The translations under genes and the position numbers were made by a program. The notes beneath the pieces were generated by a model. That model saw nothing but the letters and a program-made list of their open reading frames with translations. It did not search any database and was not told the DNA's origin. Positions 21,091 to 33,335 of a stretch of DNA of 64,000 nucleotides are shown here, piece by piece; within the stretch, counting starts at the first letter, position 1; the number at the start of each line of letters is the position of its first letter. Source of the DNA: Jacaranda mimosifolia (lineage: Eukaryota; Streptophyta; Magnoliopsida; Lamiales; Bignoniaceae). The stretch covers positions 33,435,468 to 33,499,467 of the forward strand of contig CM032129.1 of the NCBI GenBank assembly GCA_018894105.1, given 5' to 3'.

Positions 21091-21815
21091 GGTCTTGTTC
21101 GATAGGAGCTAATAGCTTCAATTGGTGGTGTCAATACGAGGTAATTTCATATTTGATACATGCTATTGAATTTGCAGGCCGGTCCAAAAATTGAAACAGG
21201 CCGACATTATTCTTGAGATTAACCGCGAATGTCATCTTGGCCTGGGGGTGCAACTAATTAATTGCACCCCCTCACAACCAAACAGTGGCCAACAAAATGT
21301 CCAATTTGGCCAGGAATTGGGTGCATAAATTTTTAATTGTGCCCTTCCAATGAATGAAAAATGAGAGCAGAACAAAAAAAATGACATCCCCGGTTGAGTT
21401 TTTTCTTCATGCAAATTGGAATTACAACCCATAAATTTACATCTCTTCTTCATGCAAATTTGGTAATTGATATTATCAAATTGGCATTACAACCCTTATA
21501 ATTCATGCAGATTGTAATGAAAATTTATAATTTATACTAAGTGTGAAAATTGAAATTTTTAGGTTAATTTACACACACACACACACATATATAATTTAAA
21601 TGCTATGTATATGTTTTTTTTTTTAAGGGCAAAATAGTTATCTAAAATGTAGTAAGCCCAATCAAACACCTGATATAAGATTATTAGATATTTTAATGGT
21701 GTTTAATTTATATCACAATCTCTCCTATCAAACAGAATAATAAATAATCCAATTTCATGCAATCACCTATTATTACAATAGATACTACTGTCCAAATTCT
21801 ATATCAAACGTGACC
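21091..21815. mobile_element. PIF/Harbinger-like MITE, longer type
   Basis: A 725-bp element with ends GGTCTTGTTCGATA and, from the right, GGTCACGTTTGATA, flanked by TAA on both sides (21088-21090, 21816-21818). It contains a 10-bp palindromic stem GGGGGTGCAA/TTGCACCCCC at 21244-21271. There is no coding frame. Confidence 0.7.
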
Positions 21816-24460
21816 TAAAACAATTGAAGCCCATCTATGAAAGGGTCCTCATTGGGCCTAATCCCAATAAAACTGTCAATTAATCGAAGCGCATCTGAGA
21901 CCAGGCCCATTACTCCACTTTGTAAAGCTTATTCCTTGTGATATCTGTCCGTTGGGTCGTAATACTGGATTATTATTCACAGGAGTATCGAGATATCCAT
22001 CAATCTAATGCCAAAAGCATCCAGCATTAATTAATCTAGCAACATAAAGTAGGTAAGAGATTATGAAGTCTCAGCCCATAATCTAAGGCAACGCGCAATT
22101 AGTAACCTTGGCCGCATCTAATTACATTTGATGTAACATTGATTTATTTACACATGTTAATAATTTTTCTTCAATGTGTATACACATAAGATTCCCTTTT
22201 CTCTTTTTCTTTTTCCCCTTTTTGCTTGGAGAAAGCCTTATTTTACGATTTTACGCGTGGGTGATTCCTGACATATATTTCTAAGGGCTCATTTCCGTAT
22301 TTAGGAAAATGGGTTTTACTGGTGAAGATGGCTTTAACTCTAAGCAGGTGAAAAACTTGAGAGGGAAGATCATGAGATTTACAAGTGAAAGTGGAAACAT
22401 AACTTCCTCACTTTGCGGCTACAAGTAATAAAAAAAATTGGCATCATTACAAAGAAGGAAAAGGTTGGGGAAAAGAAAAAGGCAAAGCCTGCCTATCCAG
22501 ATCCCCGACAAAAGCAAAAACGCGATCAACTCTCACTTGTTAAAATTAATATCAATATTAGCGTATTTCTTGATTCCTATTCCTCCCAGGAAAAAAACAA
22601 GTGTTGAAATTATGGAGAGTGGAGTCTTATGGGTGTCCACTGTCCCAAAAGAAATGCTTTTCGTGCACCTTATCATGAATGGTAAAAAAAAAGAAAGATT
22701 CAATCCCACTAAGAGTTCACATTTAGTACTTATGTAGTTATGTTAAGTTGGCGTAAGAACAGTGTTTGTGAGGTACTTTGCACTAGAAAAAAAGCGTGGG
22801 CAGAATAATAATGATTCCCAATATAAATTTTTTATTCCACTGTTGCAATCTGATATTGTTCTTAATGGGCGAACCAACCATCTGTCAAAAGTGCTGTTGA
22901 GTGGACCAATGAGCAGTTGAATTTGTTCCCACCATATTTCCTTTCAACTTATTGCCTTCCGTCCATTCTTCTTAGTTGGGATTTAGATATTCAACTTTGG
23001 ATGAGCAAACAAGTTTTCCTTTACCTTCCTCTTAATCCACTTTGGAGAAGCCATAACTTTTTAAGGAATATGGAAAGTCACTAAATCAAGAATTGCGTTA
23101 TTTTTATGTAAAGATAGACATAATTAGTTAAATAAATAGGCTTTTTATAATGGTAGATTAAATCTGTCACCAATAATGTTGTTTAATTGTACAAAACAAG
23201 AACTTACTGTGTAGATGCAGATGAGTCTAAAAAATGAAGTCTTTTTTTTCTATCTCTTGGTCGTAAACATGTGGGGCTCCAACCCATCAACAAGGAAGGT
23301 GTTGCAAACTTGCAATGCAAAAGAAAAAGCAAATATCAATTCAAAGGTGATGGAGATGGACTGTGATATATGCATATAAATGCATGTGTCCTTCAATCCA
23401 TCATAACCGGGAAAGTTGGGGTTCAAATCCTGTCCCACACCCCTTCAATTTGATCTGGAAAATCAAATTGGAATATATGGATAAATCTACAAAGTGGGCA
23501 ACTTTTGGTGACACTCCTTTCTGAAATTGGGGCCCACGGGCTTATAATCATGGATCAGTACAGTATCATGGGCCAAGATACTGGGATTGTTGGGTTGGGT
23601 CAATAGAGGGGCCCATTAGTGGAATACGTATAAAAGAACAATAAATGAGTTCAGGTTGTCAAAATCATCGGCCAGACACGGCAGTGAGGGGGATGATGAT
23701 CTGACGACTGATGATGAGCTAAATGGCGGGGTGGGCTAATTTTGTTGGGTTGGCATTCTCATGGTGATTCCTATTCTGTCTTATTATAATTGATTTTTGC
23801 CATCTAAATTATCAACCGACTCCCATGATCATATATCCCTATTTAAATGTTTCCTAACTTTTTAAATAATAATAAAATTTAGAAAGAAAAAAAAAATCTT
23901 AGGAAAATGGGTTCTACTTTGGAAGGCATTAAATGGAACTATGAATAATCAAATGGTATATCGAGTAGGAAGACGTGTGCCTGTTTTATTATTCCAATTG
24001 CATCCAATTCCAAGTGGATGCCAAATGCTAATGACCATTTATCAAATTTCTTATTCGTTGAAAGTCTGGTTTAATATTCAAAAGAACAGGAAAAATTGCA
24101 GTGGAAGACTTGATGCGACGAGTCAACTGGGACTTAATCAACTTTATATCCCCCATTAAACTACAGACTTCATATGATCATTAATTGGAGTGCTTAGAAG
24201 GAAGTAGGTGAGATAATTTTCGACACGGCACGATAACACGATAGAATTGATATGATGTTATTGAATTTAGACTAGGGGTTATTGAGTTGGGTAGATATTG
24301 AATTAATACGATGAGCAATACGGAAATTTTGGATTGGTTCAAGTTGGGTTTTCGATTTACCCGATAAATACAATAATTTTATCGGGTAACCTATTAACCT
24401 GATATATTCCAATCCAATTCAACCTAAGTCGATCCGAATATCTAAGAAAGGATATATATA

Positions 24461-24480
24461 TGTGTGTGTGTGTGTGTGTG
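24461..24480 (+). repeat. (TG)10 microsatellite
   Basis: Perfect dinucleotide run. Confidence 0.9.
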
Positions 24481-27296
24481 TTTTATGAATTAATATTTTT
24501 ATGTATCTAATATTTATTCGTTGGCTCAAATCTCAATTGGAAGAATGGCAATAAAGAGATATATTTGAAATTAGAAGTTGGAATATGTTATGTCTTTTGC
24601 ATTTTTAATTAATGACTTGATGTTAATTTTAAATAATTTAATTCTAAATTGGTTTGCAATAAACTAGATATTACTATTGTTGATGTTGTATAGGAAATTA
24701 CAAGAAGTACAATTATCAAATTCCTTCATGATACAAAATATGGGCTACCAAAATATAAGGTTGACTTTTTTCTAAATTTTAGGATAAGTTGATTTTTTTC
24801 AAAAATCTTGGTATAAGTTTATTGTTTTATTAAAATTTAAATTGAATATAAAATATTATGGATTTTTTAGATGAATTATTAATAAAAATAATCATTAGTT
24901 GAAATGGATTGGGTTCGAATTGAGACTAACTGAGTTGGATTCTGATTAAGCAAAATTTTATAATATTCATATATCAATCCGATACGAAACAACCCAACGA
25001 CATGATCGCTGCCCCGAGAAGGGAGACATACATTAACATAACATTTCAAAATTTTTGAAATCAATGGAAAAAAAAAAAAGAAAAGAAAGAAAATTATTAT
25101 CTCAGTCAAATGTCTTGTAAGTAGATTAATCAAATTGCATTTCGAATAGAGTCCAGATAAAATTATTAAATCAATGAGAGACTACTGGATAAACATGTGC
25201 TAGTCAAAATAATTAGGCCACCCGACCCCATTTTGCTTCTGAATATTGAAATTTATAATCATAGCTTATTAATTAATGTACATACTATATAACTCCAACC
25301 ACAAAGGTGGGGCAAGGAACTTTCATCAGGATAGAAGCAAATCAAGATGTCAAATTTGGATTCCTCTTGAATGAGTGAGTTGGCTGCTTATTTCAATTCC
25401 TCAACCAAAAATGTTCCCCCTTTAACGTCAATGCTAAGAAAAAAATCTCTTTGATGATTCCAATTTAAATATATTATGCTTATATATATATTCAAGAATG
25501 ACGTGCATTATACTAAAATAACATTTTTTTACTCTCGATAATAATTAAAATATTTTAGAATTATATTTACATCTTTTTCGTGTGATTTGATTCAAATATC
25601 TGACTACTGACTTAATATACAGCATTCAATAATTCCCATCATTTATTCATTACACATAGCACTATTTTATCTAGCCGCTAGGACATAACGTCATAACACG
25701 ATAGGTCCATGTCATGCTATTAATATTAATACCTTAATAAATTTTTCATTTTAAATTGCTGTTCAAATTAGATTGATCCGGATGACACTAAATAAGGGAT
25801 TACATGTGGCCGTGAAAAAAAAAAAAAACGTATTTTTTTAATTTTCTTGTTTTTTTTTTTTTTGAAAGTAACGTATTTTTTTAATTGAAAAATTGTTAAG
25901 AGATCGAATTGATTAACATTGATAACACAAAAACGTATAAGTTACATTACATGTGAGAAAAGAGGCAATGGCGGATCCAGTAGGACGACTAGGGTTAGCA
26001 AATACGATTACCACTGACCGACGCCATAATGGGGTCTCGGTTTCTGTAGTAAAACCCGCGTAGTGATTTTTTTTTTTTTCTTGTGGATAAATGAAAAAAG
26101 AAAAAAATAGTAATGGCGATCTTGCTTTCTTCCGCTGCGTTATGTCTAAGCTTTCGTGTTCAATTGCGAACATATCAGATACCTAAACAACCTGCACAAG
26201 CATGAGTCCCATCAGCATAGCACTATCAAGAGTCAAGTAAAGTCCATAGAAATCGATATTAGTCCACACTCAAACAAAAAATCACACAACTAACAAATAT
26301 TTATAACAAATGTATAAAAGAGATTCGAATTCAAGACATAGACTTACTAAATATTTGTGACAAACCGGCGTAGTTTAAGGTGGTGGAAAAGTCATATATA
26401 AAATGAATTTGTATATATATATATATATATTCGTGATAAAGTCGGTAGGTTTAAACTTTTAAGATGGTCGACACTCGACGACTGTCTGCAATTGGCGTTG
26501 ATTTCAAGACGACAGGGCTCTAAAATGCGCCCAGGCCCACGCAGACTTGCAGTGATCAATGTATCATAGTTCACACGTTGTGGGCTCACTCAGTTAATGA
26601 ATGTATTCCATGAATACTCATTTTCTTGCAACTATTCTCAGATTTTTGGCTGCCACACGGCACGTGCTCAATACAACATTCAAATATATACATATTTATG
26701 GGCTAATATAATTAAATCGCTCCACAAAACAAAATAAATTACAGCAATTTCCAATTCAATTTAATATGAACAATATATATGTAGAGAAAAGCATAGAGTT
26801 GGTTGTACGTGTGCCTGCCGTGGACTAGTGCTTCAATGCCACACATTAAATATCAAACCAATATGTATAATTTTTTATTATTGTTTTGTTGAATAATTAA
26901 TTAATAGAGAAAAGTATATATAACAAAAGGGCACGCGGAGAGGATGATGATTCCATTTCCAGGAAAATGACTCCAGTTGTTGGAGTCATTGCCCACTTCC
27001 TCAAAACAGTCCATGTGCATTTTCAAAAATCTTGAACCTGAAGAATCCAGACAAAAAAGGAAAAAGGAAAGAACAAAGAAAAATTCAATTGATTTTGGTG
27101 ATAAAAAGAAAGGAAAATTGGAGGGAGGACTTTGGCCCATCTCGTGCCAGTCATTATTATTTATTGGAAAGAGCAAACAAACAAAGAAGAATAGAAAAGC
27201 AAACGAGAGTGAGAGAGAAAGAGCCACCAGAATTGAAGGGAAAATGTGAACGAGCTTTTAATAATTTCCACAGTCATATTTGTCTTTGATTGCGCC

Positions 27297-27322
27297 AGCG
27301 TCCAGCGTCCAGCGTCCAGCGT
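27297..27322. repeat. Short tandem array, unit AGCGTCC
   Basis: About three and a half perfect copies of a 7-bp GC-rich unit, preceded by a near-copy (GCGCC). It stands out against the AT-rich surroundings. Confidence 0.85.
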
Positions 27323-28472
27323 CCTGACCCATCCAGGAAAACTCCGACAAGAATCTCTAATCAATTAATGTCCATTTCGCTGATTATAAATGCCAAGGGG
27401 CTTTCATCTTCTCGGTCCACTCAAATCATCATCACTTTTGTTTTTACCCACCTAATTTGTCATATCTTTCTCTCTTATTCTTTGGGAGACAAAACATTAA
27501 CCATAATGCAGGTCTCTGTTATTAATATATATTACTAACTATAATTATATGGTAATTTGCTATAGTAAAAAAACTTGATTCAAATTAAAGTGATCAAATT
27601 ATTAAGTAGACCTAAATTACTTTACAAAGTACGGACCGACTTACAAATGTAGATACTTTAAATGTAATTTTTAATTTTATAATGGATCTAGTAATAAATA
27701 AAGAAAAAATATACAGTATACTAGAGTTATGATCCCCGAACCCCGAAGTATGTGTATGACCCTTTCATTATATTCCATTAGTAGAAAAAAGAGAATAACT
27801 TTTCCCAAAATTCATACACACTAATTTGAAAGATCAGTAACTGCAACACTCAAAAGATTTCATCTGTATTCAAGAATTCATAGATGCTTTTGAATCTAGA
27901 ATCATTTTTTGATGATTTAATATTATTGTTCTTAGATTTTATGTAATGAGTTTCACAAATCTAGTTTAATTCGAACATAAAAAATTATTTTTTATCGAAT
28001 AATTTGTCCGGCAGTTGGTTGTTTAGAACAACTATTAATGCCTAGAACCTAGCTAGTTCTAGTTAACATAAATACCAATACAATTTATTGACATCCAAAG
28101 ACAACGAAGTATGCATGATTTGGAGACCAACACCTAAGACAAATCAACTATCAAGGCGGATGGATTGAATGATAATTACTCAAAACCAAGGAAAACTACT
28201 ATATCAATAATTTTATAATCAAACTTCCAGGAATTGAATTGCTTTGAGTATGGGCAAGGCCGCAAGGTCCCTACAGCGAAGGCTGGCGCGGGGCATGGAT
28301 TTCCACTTGGTACTTGGACTAGTACTCTTTTAATTTAATTGCTTTCACATCGCTATAAATTGCCGGAAAAGTTAGGAGGAGAATGAATTGGTCCATGTCT
28401 TTAATTACATGTGTCCAAATAATTAAAAACTACCACATCGACATTAATATTCCACTAGTTTAGTATTCTTAG

Positions 28473-29304
28473 TAGGGTGTAAATAAATATTTAAAAATTC
28501 ATTTATAGTTCGCATTCGTATTCTTTTATACAAAATTTATCCGCATTCATTTAAAGCGATATTATTCGTATTCGATTAGTGGATATCCGATTATAAATGG
28601 ATACGAATATGATAAATGTGTATCTGATTCATTTAATATTCGATTCGAATATATATTTATTAAATAATATATTATTTATATTTTTCAATAAAAATCTCAT
28701 AATCCATATATGTATATATATAAATCATAATTGAAGATTTGGGGGGGAAAAACAAATTTAAAAAATTATTGTAATATAGAGAAAAAATTGAAAAATAAAG
28801 TTAATCAATATTATTATTATTGGTTGACTTTATAATTAATATACTTAAATACCATTATTATTATTAATAAATACTAATAATCAATTATAAAATTAATTAT
28901 TAATTAGAATTATACTATTTGTTTGATTGATTTCATTTTAATGAAATTATATAGTTCCTTTTAATTTGAAATTATATAGTTCCTTTTATTAATTAAAATA
29001 TGTATTTTTTATAAATTCATAGATTCACGTATTTGGACATTCATAAATAGATATCTAAATAATTACCATCGAATATGAATATAAAATAATAATTTAAATA
29101 CGGATAAATTTAATAAAATATGAATGCATCTGAATAATTTTTATAATCGAATACGAATATATCTGAATCCGATCAATATCCTACAGATACGAATTTGAAT
29201 ATCATTTTTAAATATCTATATTTATATACGAATATTCAAAAAGTTAAACAGATACAAATATAAAAATAATGTATTCAATCCGTTTAATATCAGTTTACAC
29301 ATTT
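28473..29304. mobile_element. hAT-like TIR element, relative of 60027-60784
   Basis: About 830 bp, starting TAGGGTGTAAATAAATATTT and ending near CAGTTTACACATTT. Over most of its length it aligns to the reverse complement of the element at 60027-60784 (shared words GTTCGCATTCGTAT, ACAAAATTTATCCGCATTC, AATATATATTTATTAAATAA). The right inverted repeat is eroded, so the end is approximate. It contains a direct 20-bp duplication (GAAATTATATAGTTCCTTTT) at about 28943 and 28967. Confidence 0.65.
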
Positions 29305-29311
29305 CTTGGCA

Positions 29312-29351
<40 letters not shown>

Positions 29352-30170
29352 ATATATATATATATAAACATTTAATAGCTCAAAAATAATATTCAAGAAT
29401 TTTCCCGTCCAACCACGTAACAAAATATTGAATACGTACAGAGATAATATACCGCACCACTGTTTTGAAATTTTCAACTTCAAAAGAGTTGATCGATCTG
29501 CCATCAATCTATTATTGTATGCGACAATCGACACCACCATTAATGAGCACAAACGCTCATGCTATTCTGCTGGTACCCATAATAATGATAATAATAAATC
29601 AATATAGGACCACTATATCTAATATATGTAATCAGATAATGGGTCATAAGTAGGTTTGAAAAAAGTGGGATATATTCCCAGCAAAAGTTGACCATGAAAT
29701 ACAAGTTTTACTGGACCAAATTGTTGCCAATTTTTTTGCCAATAAAAGGGAAAGGTATCTTTTCAAAGTAAAAAAGAAGAGCAGAATATTGTCTGCATTA
29801 TACCCTTCAGACTATTACAGCCAAATATTCCAATCAATAAGGGGAAAAAGAAAAAGGTGTGAAAGATCTAGCCAGGTCTAGTACATCAACCTTTAGAGCA
29901 TTCCCCTTTGCGCTTTTGAAAAGTTGATGCAATGTTAATTTTATTTTAGAGTGTTTTTAAAAGAAACGTATTTGTAGAAAATATGTATAAAATGAGAATA
30001 AGGATAAAGAATTATGCCAAAAAGAATAAACGATTTAATCGCTAATTTGCTGAAAAAGAATTTACAGTAGGCTACAGTTTTACCCAAAAAATGTACAACG
30101 CAACTGTGGATTCCCAAGTTTTTTTCTGCAGCTCATTTTGCTGTTCTACCTATCTACGATCATTGATTGA
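29305..30170. other. 3' flank of the RING-ligase gene
   Basis: Starts with a (CA)17 microsatellite (29313-29346), then AT-rich unique DNA and the 3' UTR of the minus-strand RING gene near 30000-30170. No other feature is seen. Confidence 0.4.
29313..29346 (+). repeat. (CA)17 microsatellite
   Basis: Perfect dinucleotide run directly beside the eroded end of the hAT-like element. Confidence 0.92.
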
Positions 30171-31412
30171 TTAAGAAGACATGTTAACATGCAGTGTGGC
30201 GTTCATGCTAGAGTTGCAGACGGGGCATGATTGGAGCTGCTGGGACCCGCTCCCGCAAACGCCGCAGAGGCAGAGGTGCCGGCATGGCAGCAGAAGTACG
30301 CACGATTCCCTCTCACCACACCTCCGGCACCTCCTGTCGCTGTAGGAAATGTTTCCGTAACCATCCTTATCCTGCGCGTCACCGCCTTCAATATCCCTCC
30401 CGTGATCACTGCTGCCACAGCAGGACTCGACGTCGTCCTCCTCCACGGCAGCTCCGCCACCGACTCCGGCGGAGATGCCTTCTTCGCCTCCGACTTGGGC
30501 CAGGACTTGTTCGAGGTTCGAGCGCAGGGAATTGGCTGTGGCCTCGTTCGTTTGCGCCAAGTCTCTCCATAATTGGTTTTCAACGTACAGACTCTTCACC
30601 CTTTCTTGAAGCACCAAATTTAATTTGCCCATTCTTTGAATTTGCTCATCTTTTTCCTTCAATTTCTTCATCACTCCTTCGCCTATTGCAGCCGCCAACA
30701 ATTTTGAGTGTTGCTTCTGTCGCTCTTCTAATTCCAATCTGATTTTCTTGGTCTGCAAATCACCACAAAGAAAATAACATCAGAAATTAATTAAGCCGAA
30801 AAGGCCGCAACTTTATGAACGATGAGCTCATTGATCTGCACAAATTTTAAGAGAACAATTAAGCTGAAAGGCTTACATGTTGAGAGATAATGGCATCGAT
30901 CTCCAACTGGTATTGTTGGATTTGAGGCAAAATATTTTCACCGACAAAAGACGGGAACTGCGAGACGCTATTGCTCTTGTGAGCTGCAGGAAAATTGAGT
31001 GTGGCCGCGTACAATTGGTTAACAGAGTCCCTGGAGCGCTTTCTCGGAGCAGGAATGTTGTAGGTGAGCCCGCTCTCAGTGTTGACGGAGGTTTTGGCCT
31101 GCACCGGATCACAAACTACTGGTTGATAAAAGGAGTAATTTCCCGGCATTGTTGTCGGAAGGGGAATTCCCGGAAAACGCATCTGCTGGGCGTTGTAAGC
31201 AGAAATCACGTTCCCTTGATTAGAGGGATTCATCAGATCTCTGCAAATTATAATATCAAACAAACATCTATCAAGATTAGAAAAAAGAAAACAAGAATTA
31301 AAACCCCTAAACGACGTTGAATGGATGGAATACAATATATATATATATATATATACCTTTCTTGGACGAGTTGCGTAGGAAAAAGATTGAGATGTGTTGC
31401 TTCAACTGCCAT
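30171..31412 (-). CDS. BOI-related RING E3 ubiquitin ligase, 3 exons
   Basis: E3 ubiquitin ligase of the BOI/BRG family, which in Arabidopsis restrains cell death, shapes defence responses and represses gibberellin signalling with DELLA proteins. Exons 31412-31357, 31240-30877 and 30752-30171 (GT-AG) give 333 aa. Residues 1-140 hold the N-terminal MAVEATHLNLFPTQLVQERD motif and a low-complexity region with a basic PRKRSRD patch. Exon 3 starts with a coiled coil (EERQKQHSKLLAAAIGEGV) and then the family's WRD segment (ENQLWRDLAQTNEATANSLR, about residues 199-218). An acidic linker leads to the C-terminal RING at about residues 282-320, with ligands C-R-R-C, C-LLLPC-R-H-L-C-L-C and C-P-V-C. All RING ligands are present. 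Intron 1 (116 bp) begins GTATATAT in a (TA)n run. The neighbouring DNA gives no functional clue. Confidence 0.93.
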
Positions 31413-32908
31413 GAGAACGTGATGTATTTGGCTTGGGTTGGTTTGAAGTTTGAAGTTTGAAGTTTGAAGTTTGATTAGAGGGAGAGAAGTGGAGGAGAGA
31501 ATATGAAGAGGGGGAGCAAAGCATGCAATGGAATAGAGGTGGCGAGTGGAGAGAATAAATGGGCTTGTGGGATTTATTTATTTAAAAAAAATTGATTCTG
31601 GATAGAGAGAGAAAGGGAGAGTCCGTCCAAAAATTAGGAAAGGACCAAGTATTGCTGATCTGATCATGTAGTAAATTAAATTCCAGAGATAATTAAATCA
31701 GAAGGAAGGATGGAAGGTGTGTTAATGAATGAATACAAAATCTGACTGAGCTACGCATATATATATATTTGTCCCACCCTATTACCAACTCCTCCAACCA
31801 TAAATGACCCCCCAAACTCGCCATAATTAAAGCCCCATCTGCCTTTGCCTCATTCAGATTCTGCAGCGGAGTCCTACTGTGAGGGGCAATTCAGGAAACT
31901 CGCACCGAATCAAACTGACGTGGTTGACGTGGCTGTGAGTTTCAATGCAGTAACTGACACGCTGGGTCTCCGCCACGTTGCAGTGGCAGGTACGGGACCC
32001 CACGTCACCGTACGCTACAGTTCGGTCAAGTCCAAAGGATCTTTTTAATTATGAGTTGTGGTTCGGAAAACGTGAGGGGGCCCGCCCGCACAGCACGTGT
32101 GAGGTGTGCTGATCCGGACACAGTCCAGATTATTTATTTATTTTTTTTTTTTTAATGTTGGGAACACAAGAACCCGGGTGTCACGGTCCTCTGTGGGCCC
32201 CGCTTCTGATGCGGGGGTGGTAAAGGCATTTTTGCGTAGGACCCACGGCCTTTTTTTGGTTTCATATGCGATTTTCTCGGATTTGTTACCTTGTCCCCAT
32301 TCCTTAACTGGTGTGTCTGGGCACGGACAACCTTGCACACTTGATTAGATACTCTTTCCCTGTTAGAAAATTAACTAGCTATATATTTACCTATAAAAAG
32401 AATAATATATATAAATACCTTATTAGATGTAGAAATAATTAACTTAAAACCGTAAACAATTGGCAAGCAGAATCTCACCATTTCAATGCATATAATATAT
32501 ATATATATATATCCAATTAGTTAATTCGAGTAAAATATATTCATGACGTACATGCCAATCTTCAACACAAGATTCCAAGGCTTTATTTATTTGAGATTAG
32601 CATTCATAAGTATTGAGTTGGATTTGGAAATTAGACATATGAAAAAGAATTGATAATCATCGAAATTGGAAATTGCTTAGAGTAAACAAGATTACCCTAA
32701 CTTCTTTTTTCCTTCCTTTGAGATAATTGAATACGTACATTTCATATATAAATATTATTTACTGATAATTAATACGAATTAATAATTTATAAACCAAAAT
32801 CTCAAAATCTTAGTACTTCAATTAAATGTATATAAATATGTGGGGCGCAAAGCAAAAGAAACTATTGGGCCAGAGCAGATGATGTTAATAAATAAACAAC
32901 TCCCCATG
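31413..32908. promoter_or_regulatory. Promoter region of the RING-ligase gene and flank
   Basis: Minus-strand promoter and 5' UTR close to the gene, with a tandem GTTTGAA array at 31441-31472 and a purine-rich stretch to 31530. Further out, 31845-32350 is less AT-rich than usual and contains several CCACGT/CACGTG-like cores (about 31973, 32003, 32094) and a run of T at 32141, but no recognisable gene. The rest is AT-rich. Confidence 0.35.
31441..31472. repeat. Tandem array, unit GTTTGAA
   Basis: Four consecutive copies of the 7-bp unit plus a partial copy, 30-60 bp upstream of the RING gene's start codon and so probably in its 5' UTR. Confidence 0.9.
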
Positions 32909-33335
32909 TAAGGATGCGAATAAATTAAGCCAGCCCACGAGGCTGACAAGTTGAATCGAAAAGTGTTTAATTTTAAGTTTAAAAAATTCAAACTCAAGCC
33001 AAGTTCGTATAGATTTTGAGCCAAACGCGAGCAGCTTGCGAGCCTATATATATATATATTTTAAAATTTATATATAAAAATATAATAAAATATATTAATT
33101 TTAGAATTTTTTCGTAAAATAATTTAACTTTTCGAGTTCGAACCCAAGCTTATAGTTTGTTGACGAGTTCGAATATAACGAATAACGTTGAGTCGAGCCG
33201 AGCTAAGTCAAGTTTGAGGGTCAATTTTCTTAGCTCATTGAACTCAAACTTGATTTATTTTATTGAAACTCGAACTTGAATTTAAAAAAATAATCAAAAT
33301 TCGAATTGACCGTACTCGACTCGCTTGCATACCTA
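32909..33335. mobile_element. hAT-like MITE, relative of the ZIP intron 2 element
   Basis: 427 bp with ends TAAGGATGCGAATAAATT and, from the right, TAGGTATGCAAGCGAGTC. Flanks TCCCCATG (32901-32908) and TCCTCAAG (33336-33343) agree at 6 of 8 positions. It shares GAGTTCGAA/TTCGAGTT and GAGTCGAGCCGAGC-type words with 19654-20104 and is more diverged. Confidence 0.65.

Larger units (their letters stand above)
21816..28472. other. Long intergenic stretch without recognisable genes
   Basis: About 6.7 kb with no supportable gene on either strand; all open frames are short, low in complexity or TTG-initiated. Visible pieces: a degenerate repeat-like block at about 24220-25010 with CACGATAAC and CAACCCAACGACA words near its ends; a (TG)10 run at 24461-24480; long poly-A/poly-T runs at 25817-25870; a GGCGGATCCAGTAGG motif near 25971, like the edge of an unclassified transposon; a tandem AGCGTCC array at 27297-27322; and T/A simple repeats throughout. 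A GGTTCAAATCC word near 23420 could be a SINE B box, but no A box is evident. Confidence 0.35.

Noticed and set aside
24220..25010. A bounded transposable element
   Set aside because: Repeat-like words occur at both ends, but I could not find inverted repeats or a target duplication, so it is only mentioned within the intergenic entry.
26901..27227. 108-residue minus-strand frame rich in Phe and Leu
   Set aside because: Low-complexity translation of a purine-rich plus strand; no motif.
28430..28445. U6/snRNA upstream element (CTACCACATCG)
   Set aside because: Two mismatches to the consensus and no TATA box or snRNA sequence at the required distance.
30227..30742. 171-residue plus-strand frame
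   Set aside because: Antisense of RING-ligase exon 3, whose zinc ligands fix the true strand.
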